A stretch of 44,271 bases of DNA from the NCBI RefSeq assembly GCF_000282575.1, contig NZ_AKJA01000064.1, positions 1 through 44,271 on the forward strand. The letters are read 5' to 3'. The translations under genes were made by a program, and so were the position numbers. Source of the DNA: Herbaspirillum sp. YR522 (GTDB lineage: Bacteria > Pseudomonadota > Gammaproteobacteria > Burkholderiales > Burkholderiaceae_D). Shown here one piece after another: positions 15,660 through 23,871 of this stretch; position 1 is the stretch's first letter; every line of letters starts with the position of its first letter. The notes below the pieces were generated by a model. It searched no databases, had not been told where the DNA came from, and saw only the letters and a program-made list of their open reading frames with translations.

Positions 15660-17162
15660 TCAGGCGCCGAGCAGGCGCTGTGCTTGTTCGACCAGTGCGC
15701 GGCGGTCGATCTTCTGGGTGGTGGTCAGCGGCAAGGCATCGACGAACCAGACCCGGCGCGGGTGCTGGTAGGCCGCCAGGTGCTGCAGCGAAAACTGCCT
15801 GAGCTCGTCTTCGCTGGCGGGCCGGGGGCCGGCGCGCCGCACCACGAAAGCCACCGGCTTGGCGCCCTTGATGTCGTCCGGCACCGGCACCACGCTGGCC
15901 TGCTGCACCGCCGGATGGCGTTCCAGCGCCTTTTCGATATCGCCCGGATACAGGTTCTCGCCACCGCAGACGAACATGTCGTCACGCCGACCGACGAAAC
16001 TGTGGAAGCCTTGTTCGTCGCGCCGGAAGACATCACCGGTGGCGTAGTAGCCATCGTCGGTAAACGGGCGCAGCTCGGGCCGGCGATGGTAGCCCAGCAT
16101 CATGCCGGCGCTGCGCAACTGCAGTTCGCCATCGACGTTGGCAGCGACTTCGCCGCCTTCGCCATCGACCAGGCGTAGCTCGACCTGTGGGTGCGGCACG
16201 CCGACCGAGTGCATCGGGGTGGCGATGCCGTCGGGGTGCGGCCCGAATACCACCGGCCCGCCTTCGGTGGTGCCATAGGCATTGATGACGCGCGCCGTGG
16301 GCAGCAGCTGCCGGATCTGCGCCAGCAGGCCGGGACTGACCGGCGCCGAGCCCATGCGCACCACGCGCACCGACGACAGGTCGGTGGCACCCAGCAGCTG
16401 CTGCTCGCGCAACATCATGGCGATCATCGGTGGCACGGCGGTCAGCCAGGTGCAGCGATAGCGGTCGATGGCATCGAGGTAGGCGCGCGCCGAGAACTGC
16501 GGCAGCAATACCGTCGTGGCGTGGCTGGCCAGCGCCAGCAAGGCCAATGCCAGCGCGTTCATGTGATACAGCGGCGCGGCGATCAGCAAGCGCTCCTGGC
16601 CCACCGGGGTGGCCTTGATGCGCGTGTCGATCACCCAGCGATGGCTGGCGTGGCTCAGGCGCACACCCTTGGGGCGACCGGTCGAACCCGAGGTATAGAG
16701 CAGCAGCGCCTGGTCCTGCGGCCCCGGTTCGAATGCGGCCAACGGCCCCGGGTCGAGCAGCGCCGCGTAGCCCGGCGTGCCGAAGGCGTGCGCCGGGATT
16801 GCCTGCGGCGCCTGTGCCAGGCGGGCCTGGTCGCACAGGATACGGGTCGCACCGCTATCGGCGACAATGAAGTTCAACTGCGCCGCCGGCAACTTCAGGT
16901 TGACCGGCACCGCCACCAGCCCGGCGCGCATGATGCCCAGCAAGGCGGCGATATAGTCGACCGAGTTCAATGCCAGCAGCGCGATGCGCTCGCCCGCACG
17001 ATGCCCGGCTGCCAGCAGGCCGCGCGCCAGCGCATCGGCCTGGGCGTCCAGCTCGCCGTAGCTCACCTGGCGCGCCTGGCCATCGCCGTCGATGCCGAAC
17101 AAGGCCACCCGCTGCGGATCGGCCGTGCGCTCGATCACCCGGCCCAGGTTGGCCTGGCTCAT
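15660..17162 (-). CDS. AMP-binding acyl-CoA ligase (class I adenylate-forming enzyme)
   Basis: Predicted 500-residue cytoplasmic enzyme that activates a carboxylic acid with ATP and transfers it to CoA. The phosphate loop YTSGSTGRPKG is at residues 156-166. The adenine motif INAYGTTEGG is near 295, the ribose-binding YYATGDVFRRD near 380, and the hinge GRRDDMFVCGGENLYPGDIE follows. The catalytic C-terminal lysine is Lys484 in TTQKIDRR. Length and motifs fit medium-chain or aromatic acyl-CoA ligases, but the acid substrate cannot be read. Its start overlaps the VOC gene stop by 4 bp. It is the probable entry step for whatever the two importers bring in. Confidence 0.93.
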   Translation of the reverse strand: MSQANLGRVIERTADPQRVALFGIDGDGQARQVSYGELDAQADALARGLLAAGHRAGERIALLALNSVDYIAALLGIMRAGLVAVPVNLKLPAAQLNFIVADSGATRILCDQARLAQAPQAIPAHAFGTPGYAALLDPGPLAAFEPGPQDQALLLYTSGSTGRPKGVRLSHASHRWVIDTRIKATPVGQERLLIAAPLYHMNALALALLALASHATTVLLPQFSARAYLDAIDRYRCTWLTAVPPMIAMMLREQQLLGATDLSSVRVVRMGSAPVSPGLLAQIRQLLPTARVINAYGTTEGGPVVFGPHPDGIATPMHSVGVPHPQVELRLVDGEGGEVAANVDGELQLRSAGMMLGYHRRPELRPFTDDGYYATGDVFRRDEQGFHSFVGRRDDMFVCGGENLYPGDIEKALERHPAVQQASVVPVPDDIKGAKPVAFVVRRAGPRPASEDELRQFSLQHLAAYQHPRRVWFVDALPLTTTQKIDRRALVEQAQRLLGA

Positions 17163-17950
17163 GCCGAGAACTCCAGCAGCGACTGGAACTGCGGCAGCGC
17201 CAGTACGACGCGCTGCGGCTCTTGCAACAACGGCAGGCCCAGCTGGCGGGCATTCTCGGCGATGGCCTTGAGATCGGCGCCGACGAAGCCGATGGCGCCG
17301 AAGAATTCAGGGCGCGTCGGCGCGTGCCGGGCCAGTTCGCCGAACCGCTCGGCCAGGCCGGCGGGGTCGGTAAATTCCAGCGCGAAGCCGGCACCCAATT
17401 GGCCCAGCCGGGCATAGCTGGCGGCAGCCTGGCCGGGGTCGGCGCTGACCACCAGCAAGCTGGCGATGCCTTGCACGCCATTCGGATGGCCCATCCATTC
17501 GGGCCGCCAGACCAGCTCCGGCGTGAGGTGGTGGCAGGCATAGACGCGCCCGGCGGCGAACTGGCCAGGGACCAGCCGTACGGTGGAAAAGCTGGCATCC
17601 TGGGCCTGGCCGTCGATGTCCACCGGGCGCGAGAAGAACTGCACCGGCTGCGCTTGCAGGCCTTGCGCACGCCAGGCGTCGTGGCAGTGCTGGGCGTCGT
17701 CCACGGCGTAGACCAGGCCGTCGATGCCGAGCGGGCTGTCGAGGATTTCCTGGCGCACGATCTTGCCCTGGCGCGGCTGGCCGATCAGTTCCAGGTAGCC
17801 GCCGGCCAGCACCACCAGGTGGTTGACCGACCCCAGTGTGTGATAGCCGCGCGGTGTGACGATGAAACCCAGCGCTTCGAGCTGGGCTTGTGCCGCGTCG
17901 ATGTCGTAATGGGTATTGATGACCAGGTGGTCCAGGGCGGCGGTGGTCAT
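17159..17950 (-). CDS. VOC superfamily protein (glyoxalase-like domain)
   Basis: Predicted 263-residue protein of the vicinal-oxygen-chelate fold, glyoxalase-like type. It begins ALDHLVINTHYDIDAAQAQL, with the typical first-strand histidine, followed by LGFIVTPRGYHTLGSVNHLV and GGYLELIG. A second module around residues 115-150 has VYACHHLTPELVWRPEW. Candidate metal or ligand residues are His8, His50 and the CHH cluster. Such proteins are metal-dependent isomerases, dioxygenases or epimerases, or substrate carriers. The true start is ATG 17948-17950, 2 bp after the PaaI-type gene; the longer open frame upstream is a shadow. Its role in the pathway is unknown. Confidence 0.88.
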   Translation of the reverse strand: MTTAALDHLVINTHYDIDAAQAQLEALGFIVTPRGYHTLGSVNHLVVLAGGYLELIGQPRQGKIVRQEILDSPLGIDGLVYAVDDAQHCHDAWRAQGLQAQPVQFFSRPVDIDGQAQDASFSTVRLVPGQFAAGRVYACHHLTPELVWRPEWMGHPNGVQGIASLLVVSADPGQAAASYARLGQLGAGFALEFTDPAGLAERFGELARHAPTRPEFFGAIGFVGADLKAIAENARQLGLPLLQEPQRVVLALPQFQSLLEFSA

Positions 17951-17952
17951 GC

Positions 17953-18378
17953 TCAGGCCTTCGCCGCCGGCATGGCGTAGACACCCCGTCCGCTGGCCAC
18001 CAATTGGCCTTCGGCGTCGAATACCTTGGCTTCGGCCACCGAGAACTGGCGGCCGGTCTTGACCACCCGCCCCTCGGCACGCAGGTTGCCGCGTGCCGGG
18101 CGATGGTAGTCGACGCGCACGTCGATGGTCGGTACGCCGCGGCCGGTGGTGGCCACCAGCGCCCAGTCGGCGCTCAGGTCGACCAGTGCGGCCAGGATGC
18201 CGCCATGGATGTAGCCGCCTTCCGGATTGACTACCCATTCCTCGCGAAAGCGCGCGCTCAGGTCGATGCTGCCGGGGCCGACTTGCTGCACTTCGATGCC
18301 CAGCCATTGGTGATAGGGGCCGCGCAGCAGGCGTGCCTGGACTTCTTCGGCGCTGGGAATGACTTCGGTCTGACTCAT
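17953..18378 (-). CDS. PaaI family hotdog-fold thioesterase
   Basis: Predicted 141-residue acyl-CoA thioesterase of the PaaI/4HBT hotdog family, usual length. The core contains VVNPEGGYIHGGILAALVDL, with the catalytic-site helix and the conserved HGG, followed by TIDVRVDYHRPARG and AEGRVVKTGRQFSVAEAKVF. Such enzymes hydrolyse aryl- or hydroxyaryl-CoA esters and often rescue CoA in aromatic-acid pathways, hinting at an aromatic or branched substrate here. It sits 18 bp after the MDR oxidoreductase gene and 2 bp before the VOC gene. A ribosome-binding site AAGGA precedes it. Confidence 0.93.
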   Translation of the reverse strand: MSQTEVIPSAEEVQARLLRGPYHQWLGIEVQQVGPGSIDLSARFREEWVVNPEGGYIHGGILAALVDLSADWALVATTGRGVPTIDVRVDYHRPARGNLRAEGRVVKTGRQFSVAEAKVFDAEGQLVASGRGVYAMPAAKA

Positions 18379-18396
18379 GATGAATCCTTGATTTGT

Positions 18397-19419
18397 TCAG
18401 GGAGTGACGACGATCTTGCCCAGCACCGCGCGGTCGCGAATCAGCGCCAGGCCCTCGGCTGCCTGTTCCAGCGGCAGCACGCGGTCGATCACGGGATCGA
18501 GCTTGCCATCGGCCACCAGTTGCAGCAAGGCCTCCAGGTTGTCCTTGTAGAAGCTGTTGGAACCCTTGATGTTCAACTCGAAGCTCCAGACGTAGCGCAG
18601 GTCCTCCTGCGGCGCATGACCGGCGGTGGCGCCACAGACCAGCAGCGTGCCGCCGCGCTTGAGGCTCTTGATCGACGGCAGCCAGGTGTCGCCGCCGGTG
18701 AAATTGACCACCACCTCGACCCCGCCGTCATCGGTGCGTCGTTGCGGCTTGCCGTAGCGCTCGATCACCCAGCGCGAGAAATCGACCTCGTTGTAGTTGA
18801 TCACGTGGTCCGCGCCCAGCGCCAGCAGCCGTTCGCCCTTCTCGGCGCTGCCGGCCGCGGCAATCACTTCGGCCCCCAGCAGCTTGGCCAGCAATACGGT
18901 GGCGGTGCCCACCCCGCCGCTGGCACCCAGCACCAGCACGCGGTCGCCCGCCTTGACGGTATTGTGCGTGATCAGCATGCGGTGCGCGGTGCCGTAGGCC
19001 ACCGGCAGCGCCGCGGCCTGCTCGAAGCTGACCGCATCGGGCAACGCGATCAGTTGCGCCGCATCGACGCGCGCATATTCGGCCATGCCGCCATCGGTCA
19101 TCTCGCCCATCAGGCCCACGCCGGGCTTGAGCGGATTGACCAGCACCCGGTCGCCGGCCTGCCAGCCGACGACGCCCTCGCCCACCGCCACCACCGTGCC
19201 GGCCAGGTCGAGCCCGATCACCACCGGGAACGGCACCTTGATGCCGGGCATGCCATGCACCGTGAAGACATCGTGATAGTTGAACGACGAGGCGCCCACG
19301 CGCACCACCACGTGACCGGGGTCGGCGCCGGGCACCGGCTTGTCGGTGACCACCCGCAGCTGGTCCAGGGTGCCGTGCGCCGACAGTTGCAGCGCGCGCA
19401 TTTGGGAAGGAGTACTCAT
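18397..19419 (-). CDS. Medium-chain dehydrogenase/reductase, quinone-oxidoreductase/zinc-ADH type
   Basis: Predicted 340-residue NAD(P)H-dependent oxidoreductase of the MDR superfamily. The GroES-like half covers about residues 1-130, with VIGLDLAGTVVAVGEGV. The nucleotide-binding half has VLVLGASGGVGTATVLLAKL near 170, the Rossmann glycine loop. GADHVINYNE follows, and the serine of AAGSAEKGERL suggests NADP preference in such enzymes. The catalytic zinc ligand pattern GHE is absent, so it more likely reduces a conjugated carbonyl or enoyl compound than oxidises alcohols. It lies 18 bp from both neighbours in the twelve-gene operon. Confidence 0.93.
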   Translation of the reverse strand: MSTPSQMRALQLSAHGTLDQLRVVTDKPVPGADPGHVVVRVGASSFNYHDVFTVHGMPGIKVPFPVVIGLDLAGTVVAVGEGVVGWQAGDRVLVNPLKPGVGLMGEMTDGGMAEYARVDAAQLIALPDAVSFEQAAALPVAYGTAHRMLITHNTVKAGDRVLVLGASGGVGTATVLLAKLLGAEVIAAAGSAEKGERLLALGADHVINYNEVDFSRWVIERYGKPQRRTDDGGVEVVVNFTGGDTWLPSIKSLKRGGTLLVCGATAGHAPQEDLRYVWSFELNIKGSNSFYKDNLEALLQLVADGKLDPVIDRVLPLEQAAEGLALIRDRAVLGKIVVTP

Positions 19420-19437
19420 GATTGTTGCCTTTCTGGT

Positions 19438-20421
19438 TTATTTCAGGTTCTTGGACAGCGCATAGGGACGGCTGGCGAACAGGTCGTCGCGCAACTCGCC
19501 CTTGACCAGGCCGGATTCGGTAAAGACCTGGTGCTGGCGGCGCAACGTATCGATGTCGGCCTGCTCGAAACCGACCCGGTTGAGGGTGTTCCACAAGGCT
19601 ACGTAGGCGCGGGCGTCGTCCTCGGGCAGGTTGGCCTGGCGGCGCAGGATCTGCACTACCTCGTCGTGATGGGCATCGCCCCAGGCCAGGGTGTCGCGCA
19701 GCGCGGCGATCACCCGCGCCACCACCTCGGGCTGCTTGTCGACCAGCTCGGCGCGCACCGCACCGACGCCGATATAGGGCACCGCATCGGATCTAGTCAG
19801 CTTCTTCCACTCATCGGCAAAGCTGCCCAGGCGGCGCAACTTGAGTTCGCCCTCGATCTGCGCCACGGTGACCGAACGCAGCGCGGCGGCGTCGACCTGT
19901 CTTTGCGCCAGGAACTGCGCCAGGCGCGATTCGTTGCCGCCCACCAGCGAGAATTCGCTGGCCCTGATCTGGTAGTTACCGGCCAGCACCGCCCCCGCGA
20001 TGACCGCTACCGATGAACCGGCCGGCGACATGCCGACCTTCTTGCCCTTGAGCTCGGCCAGGCTGCGGATCGGTGAATCGGCCGGCACCACGAATTGCAC
20101 GTCGGCCGGTTGGGTGGCGGCAAAGATGCGCAGCGGCACCCCCTGGGCGGCAGTGCCGAAGACACCTGCCAGCGGTGCGCCGAAGGCCAGGTCGATGGAG
20201 CCGGCTGCCAGCGCCCGCAACGGCGCATTGACATCGGGGAAGTGCACGAACTCGGCGTCGATGCCGCGCCTGGACAGGAACTGCCCGGCTTCCAGCACCG
20301 CGCCGTAGCCCAGGCTCACGCCGCTGGTCCAGTAGCCGATGCGCACGCGGTCGGCGGCATGGGCGGCGATCGACGACAGGGCCGCCACGGCCAGCAGCGC
20401 GGCCGATAATGTTTTACGCAT
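19438..20421 (-). CDS. ABC transporter substrate-binding protein, NitT/TauT type (system 1)
   Basis: Predicted 327-residue periplasmic receptor with a signal peptide ending AAHA near residue 22 and a mature start DRVRIGYW. The family features are GSIDLAFGAPLAGVFGTAAQ, FVVPADSPIRSLAELKGKKV and LAQRQVDAAALRSVTVAQIE, as in taurine (TauA) and aliphatic sulfonate (SsuA) receptors. I chose ATG 20419-20421 because it opens the signal peptide (MRKTLSAALLAV); the frame extends 15 codons further inside the permease gene without a better start. It overlaps the permease gene by 8 bp and pairs with the permease and ATPase immediately upstream. The ligand is unknown. Confidence 0.93.
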   Translation of the reverse strand: MRKTLSAALLAVAALSSIAAHAADRVRIGYWTSGVSLGYGAVLEAGQFLSRRGIDAEFVHFPDVNAPLRALAAGSIDLAFGAPLAGVFGTAAQGVPLRIFAATQPADVQFVVPADSPIRSLAELKGKKVGMSPAGSSVAVIAGAVLAGNYQIRASEFSLVGGNESRLAQFLAQRQVDAAALRSVTVAQIEGELKLRRLGSFADEWKKLTRSDAVPYIGVGAVRAELVDKQPEVVARVIAALRDTLAWGDAHHDEVVQILRRQANLPEDDARAYVALWNTLNRVGFEQADIDTLRRQHQVFTESGLVKGELRDDLFASRPYALSKNLK

Positions 20422-21241
20422 GAAGATCATCCTTGGTACGTTGGGAAAGGGAGGGAGTGGTCGCACCGCGCGCCCGGGAAGCGTTCTTCCAGCGAAACAG
20501 CCGACGTTCGGCAGGCTTCAACACGCCGCCTTCGATCACCAGCATCAGGCCCACCAGCAGCACGGTCCAGGCGAACACCTGGTCGGTCTGCACCAGGTCG
20601 GCCGCCTGGCGCAGCCGGTAGCCGATGCCGTCGGACGAGCCGATGGTCTCGGCCACCAGCGACACGCGCCAGCCAAAGCCGAACGCCAGGCGCGCACCGG
20701 AGAAGAAATGCGGCAGGATGCTGGGCGCATGGACCTTGCACAGCACCTGCAGCCACGACATGCGAAAACTGCGCGCCAGCTCGACATAGTGCGGCTCGAC
20801 CGACTTGGCGCCCTGCCATACGCTGGTCAGGATCAAGGGCATGGCGGTCATGAAGACCACGAAGATGGTGGTGGCGTCGGAGATGCCGAACCAGATGATG
20901 GCGAAGATGGCCCAGATCGCCGAGGACACGGTATTGAACACCGCCAGCAGCGGCTCGAAGAACACCGCCAGCGCCCGGCTGGCGCCCAGGGCCAGGCCCA
21001 GCAGCGAACCGGCCACGGTGGCCAGGGCAAAACCCGACAGCACGCGGCCGCAGGTGGCCCAGACATCGCGACCGAAGGTGTCGCTGTGCCACAGCGCCTG
21101 CAGCGCGGCCAGCACCTTGGATGGTCCCGGCAACACGAAAGAAGGCATGCTGCGCGCGGCCAGCGTCCACAGCACCACGAACAAGCCTGCCAGCACCAGC
21201 CGCTGCAGCAGCAGCGAGCACCATCCGCAACGCCGTGCCAT
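20414..21241 (-). CDS. ABC transporter permease, SsuC/TauC type (system 1)
   Basis: Predicted 275-residue inner-membrane permease with six hydrophobic segments. The EAA loop region is YVELARSFRMSWLQVLCKVH followed by APSILPHFFSGARLAFGFGW, as in SsuC/TauC proteins. A basic C-terminal tail (RRLFRWKNASRARG) is a little longer than usual. The start ATG 21239-21241 shares its A with the ATPase stop (TGATG), so translation is coupled. It forms importer system 1 with the flanking ATPase and binding-protein genes. Confidence 0.93.
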   Translation of the reverse strand: MARRCGWCSLLLQRLVLAGLFVVLWTLAARSMPSFVLPGPSKVLAALQALWHSDTFGRDVWATCGRVLSGFALATVAGSLLGLALGASRALAVFFEPLLAVFNTVSSAIWAIFAIIWFGISDATTIFVVFMTAMPLILTSVWQGAKSVEPHYVELARSFRMSWLQVLCKVHAPSILPHFFSGARLAFGFGWRVSLVAETIGSSDGIGYRLRQAADLVQTDQVFAWTVLLVGLMLVIEGGVLKPAERRLFRWKNASRARGATTPSLSQRTKDDLHA

Positions 21242-21990
21242 CAACCGGCTCCCATTGCTTCGCGTAGCGCCCGCACCCGTTCGGCGACCAGCGGCGAGAC
21301 CGGGTCGCGCGGACGCGCCAGCGACGCCAGGTCGACCACTTCGGCGACCCGGCCCGGGTTGGGCCGCAAGCGCACGATGCGATCGGCCAGCACCACCGCC
21401 TCTTCCATGTCGTGGGTGACGAACACCACGGTGGTGCCGCTGGCCGCGTGCAGGCTTAACAGTTGCTCGTGCATCTGGCTGCGCGTCTGCGGGTCGAGCT
21501 TGGAGAACGGCTCATCCATCAGCAGCACGTCGGGACGCACCGCCAGGCTGCGTGCCAGTGCCACCCTGCTGCGCATGCCACCCGACAGTTCGTGCGGCCA
21601 GGACTGCGCCACATCGGCCAGCCCCACCCGCGCCAGTGCCGACTGCGCACGTTGGCGCCGTTGCCGGCGCGACAGCCGGGTCGCTTCCAGGCCAAAGGCC
21701 ACGTTATCGATGACGCTGCGCCAGGGCAGCAGGCGGTCTTCCTGGAACATGTAGGCGATGCGCTGCCATTGGCCGAAGCGGCGTGCCGGCACGCCATCGA
21801 CCAGCAATTGGCCGCCATCCGGTGCCAGCAGGCCCGACAGGATATTGAGCAAGGTGCTCTTGCCGCAACCGGACGGACCGACCACGGCCAGCACGCGCCC
21901 GGTCTCGGCCTGCAGGTCGATGCCGGCCAGCACCTCGGCGCTGCCATAGCGCTTGACCAGGCCCTGGGCCTGCAGGATGGCGCCGCTCAT
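21241..21990 (-). CDS. ABC transporter ATP-binding protein, SsuB/TauB type (system 1)
   Basis: Predicted 249-residue importer ATPase. Walker A is GPSGCGKST near residue 39 and the Q-loop MFQEDRLLPWRSVIDN carries the LLPW of this family. The signature is LSGGMRSRVALARSLAV, Walker B VLLMDEPFSKLD, and the switch histidine lies in VVFVTHDMEEA. Its start overlaps the stop of the GntR regulator gene by 4 bp (ATGA), so regulator and importer are cotranscribed and translationally coupled. It differs clearly from the ATPase of system 2, arguing against a recent duplication inside the operon. Confidence 0.95.
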   Translation of the reverse strand: MSGAILQAQGLVKRYGSAEVLAGIDLQAETGRVLAVVGPSGCGKSTLLNILSGLLAPDGGQLLVDGVPARRFGQWQRIAYMFQEDRLLPWRSVIDNVAFGLEATRLSRRQRRQRAQSALARVGLADVAQSWPHELSGGMRSRVALARSLAVRPDVLLMDEPFSKLDPQTRSQMHEQLLSLHAASGTTVVFVTHDMEEAVVLADRIVRLRPNPGRVAEVVDLASLARPRDPVSPLVAERVRALREAMGAG

Positions 21991-22712
21991 TGGCCGCGCT
22001 CCAGGGTGCCGATCGGCAGGTAGGCGCCGGCCTGCGACAGGCTGGCGTAGACCTTTTCCATGGTCTGGTCGCGGAAAGTCTCGATGTGGCGGCGGGCGAT
22101 GGTCTCGGCGCGTTTTTCGTCGCCCTCGTCGAAGGCCTGGATCATCGCATTGTGGTCGTGCTTGATCTCGGGCTTGACCCGCTGCACGTTGAAGCCCAAT
22201 GCCACCAGGCGCGACATCTCATCCATCAGCGACGACAGCGTGCGCAGCAGGCGGCCGTTGCCGGCGGCCTCGGCGATGGCCAGGTGAAAACGCTTGTTGG
22301 CGTCCATGAAGACATCGATGCGCTCGTGCAGCGGCGCGGCCAGCTCGACCCGGCAGGCCGCCTCGAGCTGGCGCAGCAACGCCGTATCGACCCGCCCTAC
22401 CGCCAGGCGCGCGGCCATCGGTTCGAGCTGCGCGCGCAGGGCGAATACTTCCTCGACATCCTTGACCACGATGGGCGCGACCCGGTGGCCCTTGCGCGGC
22501 CGCGAGCGCACCAGCCCTTCATGCTCCAGTCGCGCCAGCGCGATGCGGCAACCGCTCTTGCCCAGCGCATAGCGGTCCATCAGTTCCGGTTCGGTCACGG
22601 TCACGCCAGGCAACAGCCGGCACGACAGGATGTCGCGCCGGATCGCCGCATAGGCGACGTTGGCCAGCGAATCGGTATCGGGTGCGGCAGCGGACGCAGT
22701 AGCGTTGGACAT
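21987..22712 (-). CDS. GntR-family regulator (FadR/FCD subfamily), first gene of the dual-importer operon
   Basis: Predicted 241-residue regulator. The winged helix-turn-helix occupies about residues 20-85 (YAAIRRDILSCRLLPGVTVT, then GKSGCRIALARLEHEGLV). The helical FCD ligand-binding domain follows, with metal-site candidates in FMDANKRFHLAIAEAAGN and RRHIETFRDQ. I chose ATG 22710-22712 because the preceding open frame (46 codons) lacks regulator features and contains palindromic DNA. FCD regulators usually respond to a pathway acid or acyl-CoA. Being cotranscribed with the operon, it probably controls its own promoter; candidate sites lie at 22739-22831. Confidence 0.92.
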   Translation of the reverse strand: MSNATASAAAPDTDSLANVAYAAIRRDILSCRLLPGVTVTEPELMDRYALGKSGCRIALARLEHEGLVRSRPRKGHRVAPIVVKDVEEVFALRAQLEPMAARLAVGRVDTALLRQLEAACRVELAAPLHERIDVFMDANKRFHLAIAEAAGNGRLLRTLSSLMDEMSRLVALGFNVQRVKPEIKHDHNAMIQAFDEGDEKRAETIARRHIETFRDQTMEKVYASLSQAGAYLPIGTLERGQ

Positions 22713-23079
22713 GCGAATAAGAACCTTAGTGAATTCCCGTGAGATGCTCACAGGCGGTGTTTGCGACACCCAGAACATGCCTGTCAGCTTATTGAGCGCA
22801 CCCAGGTGGGTCAACGAAGCATTTGTCGCAAGGACATTCGCAAACCGCATAGCGTGAGCAGCCCAGCCGCCCGCTCTCCCGGGCGGCGGGACGGCAACGA
22901 AATGGGGACTTGGCGGGGTCGATCAACTGGCGGCGTCGCCAGTCATGCAGGAGAAACTCGAGGCCTTGCGGTTAATGGGGCAGCCTGGCCGACATCGCCG
23001 ACCTGACCCAAGCCTGGTGCAGGGATGGCGGCGCCGATGGCTTCGACATCATGTCGCCGGCGCGGCCAGGGCACGACGG
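22713..23079. other. Gene-free stretch upstream of the dual-importer operon
   Basis: These 367 bp separate the start of the GntR-led operon from the 3' end of the bioR-like gene. The part nearest the operon holds the palindromes listed separately. The rest (about 22860-23079) is GC-rich; I see no gene, RNA or repeat in it. Confidence 0.6.
22739..22831. promoter_or_regulatory. Palindromes upstream of the operon-leading gntR, candidate operators
   Basis: GTGAG-ATG-CTCAC (22739-22751) and GGTGT-TTGCG-ACACC (22756-22770) are perfect inverted repeats lying side by side. In addition, TTGCGACA at 22761-22768 recurs inverted as TGTCGCAA at 22824-22831, 63 bp away. Position just before the GntR start suggests autoregulation. 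No published consensus is matched, so the site boundaries are guesses. Confidence 0.4.
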
Positions 23080-23727
23080 CTAGGTCGCAAATCCGATGCG
23101 CTCCATGGTGCCGATATGGCGTCCCAGCAATTGCATGGCGCGCTCGGCGTCGCCCGCCTTGAGGGCGTCGATGATGAGGCGATGATCCTGGTCCGAGCGC
23201 GGCTGCCAGCCGCGCTGCAAGCCGGCGGCAAACAGGTAGCGTGAATTGGTCAGTTGCAGTTGCTTCAGGCTGGCCAGCAGACGCGGCATGCCGCACTGGC
23301 CGGACAGGATATCGTGAAAGCGGCAGTTCGCCGCGTCCCACTCGACCAGCGAATCGGCCTGCGAACAGCGCGCATGTGCCTGCTCCAGTTGCGCCACCTG
23401 CTGTGCGCCGAGGTGGGGCACGCTGTGGCGCAGTGCCAGCGGTTCCAGGGCGGCGCGCATTTCCACCGTTTCCTTGATGGCAGCCTGGCTCAGCGTGGTC
23501 ACCCGCACACCGCGCCGTGGCAGGCTCACCACCAGGCCGATTGCCTCCAGTCGGGCGAAGGCTTCACGCACCGGTACGTGACTGGTGCCGAACTCGCTGG
23601 CAATGTGGTCCTGGCGCAGGGCCGCGCCGCCTTCGATCTCGCCGCGCACGATGCGCACCCGCAGCAACTCTGCGATGCGATCGGCCGTGGTGGGGGCCGT
23701 CGTCGGTGCCTGGGACAAGTCTTGCAT
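23080..23727 (-). CDS. bioR: GntR-family regulator, BioR-like biotin repressor
   Basis: Predicted 215-residue GntR/FadR-type repressor. Its winged helix-turn-helix is at about residues 15-80 (ALRQDHIASEFGTSHVPVRE then AFARLEAIGLVVSLPRRGVR). The FCD-like helical domain has metal-type residues in RFHDILSGQ and DQDHRLIIDALKAGD. It is divergent from bioB. The gap between them contains two TTATNNATAA palindromes identical to the site used by BioR of alphaproteobacteria, one of them 7 bp before this start. The operator match and the neighbour, rather than the protein sequence alone, drive the bioR name. The frame stays open upstream through the operator and is not coding there. Confidence 0.85.
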   Translation of the reverse strand: MQDLSQAPTTAPTTADRIAELLRVRIVRGEIEGGAALRQDHIASEFGTSHVPVREAFARLEAIGLVVSLPRRGVRVTTLSQAAIKETVEMRAALEPLALRHSVPHLGAQQVAQLEQAHARCSQADSLVEWDAANCRFHDILSGQCGMPRLLASLKQLQLTNSRYLFAAGLQRGWQPRSDQDHRLIIDALKAGDAERAMQLLGRHIGTMERIGFAT

Positions 23728-23734
23728 CGATAGA

Positions 23735-23744
23735 TTATCTATAA
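23735..23744. promoter_or_regulatory. BioR-type operator, site 1
   Basis: TTATCTATAA fits the BioR signal TTATMKATAA exactly. It lies 7 bp upstream of the bioR-like start codon, where binding would give autorepression. Confidence 0.8.
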
Positions 23745-23828
23745 ATTTAGGTGTTGTTCTGCATCTTTTGGCAACTACAGAATAAAAAACGTCGCCCCTG
23801 CCTGCATCGGCCCGGACTGGCAATTTAT

Positions 23829-23838
23829 TTATAGATAA
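23829..23838. promoter_or_regulatory. BioR-type operator, site 2
   Basis: TTATAGATAA is the exact reverse complement of site 1 and also fits TTATMKATAA. It lies 33 bp upstream of the bioB start, in an AT-rich pocket that probably includes the bioB promoter. The two sites are 94 bp apart, so looping or independent control of both promoters is possible. Confidence 0.8.
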
Positions 23839-23871
23839 TTTCGGCGCGATATGGCGCCATGAGGATGTCAC

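Noticed and set aside
14559..16178. 539-codon open frame on the plus strand
   Set aside because: Antisense to the system 2 receptor and the acyl-CoA ligase; composition is that of a shadow frame.
18004..20016. 670-codon open frame on the plus strand
   Set aside because: It crosses the antisense of three well-supported genes (PaaI, MDR, receptor) with no motif of its own.
11722..22712. Interpretation as a standard taurine or alkanesulfonate operon
   Set aside because: Importers are of that family, but no TauD, SsuD or SsuE homologue is present and the enzymes are CoA-related.
21987..22850. Longer GntR start at 22850
   Set aside because: The added 46 codons do not resemble a regulator, contain the candidate operator palindromes, and ATG 22712 sits at the expected distance from the helix-turn-helix.
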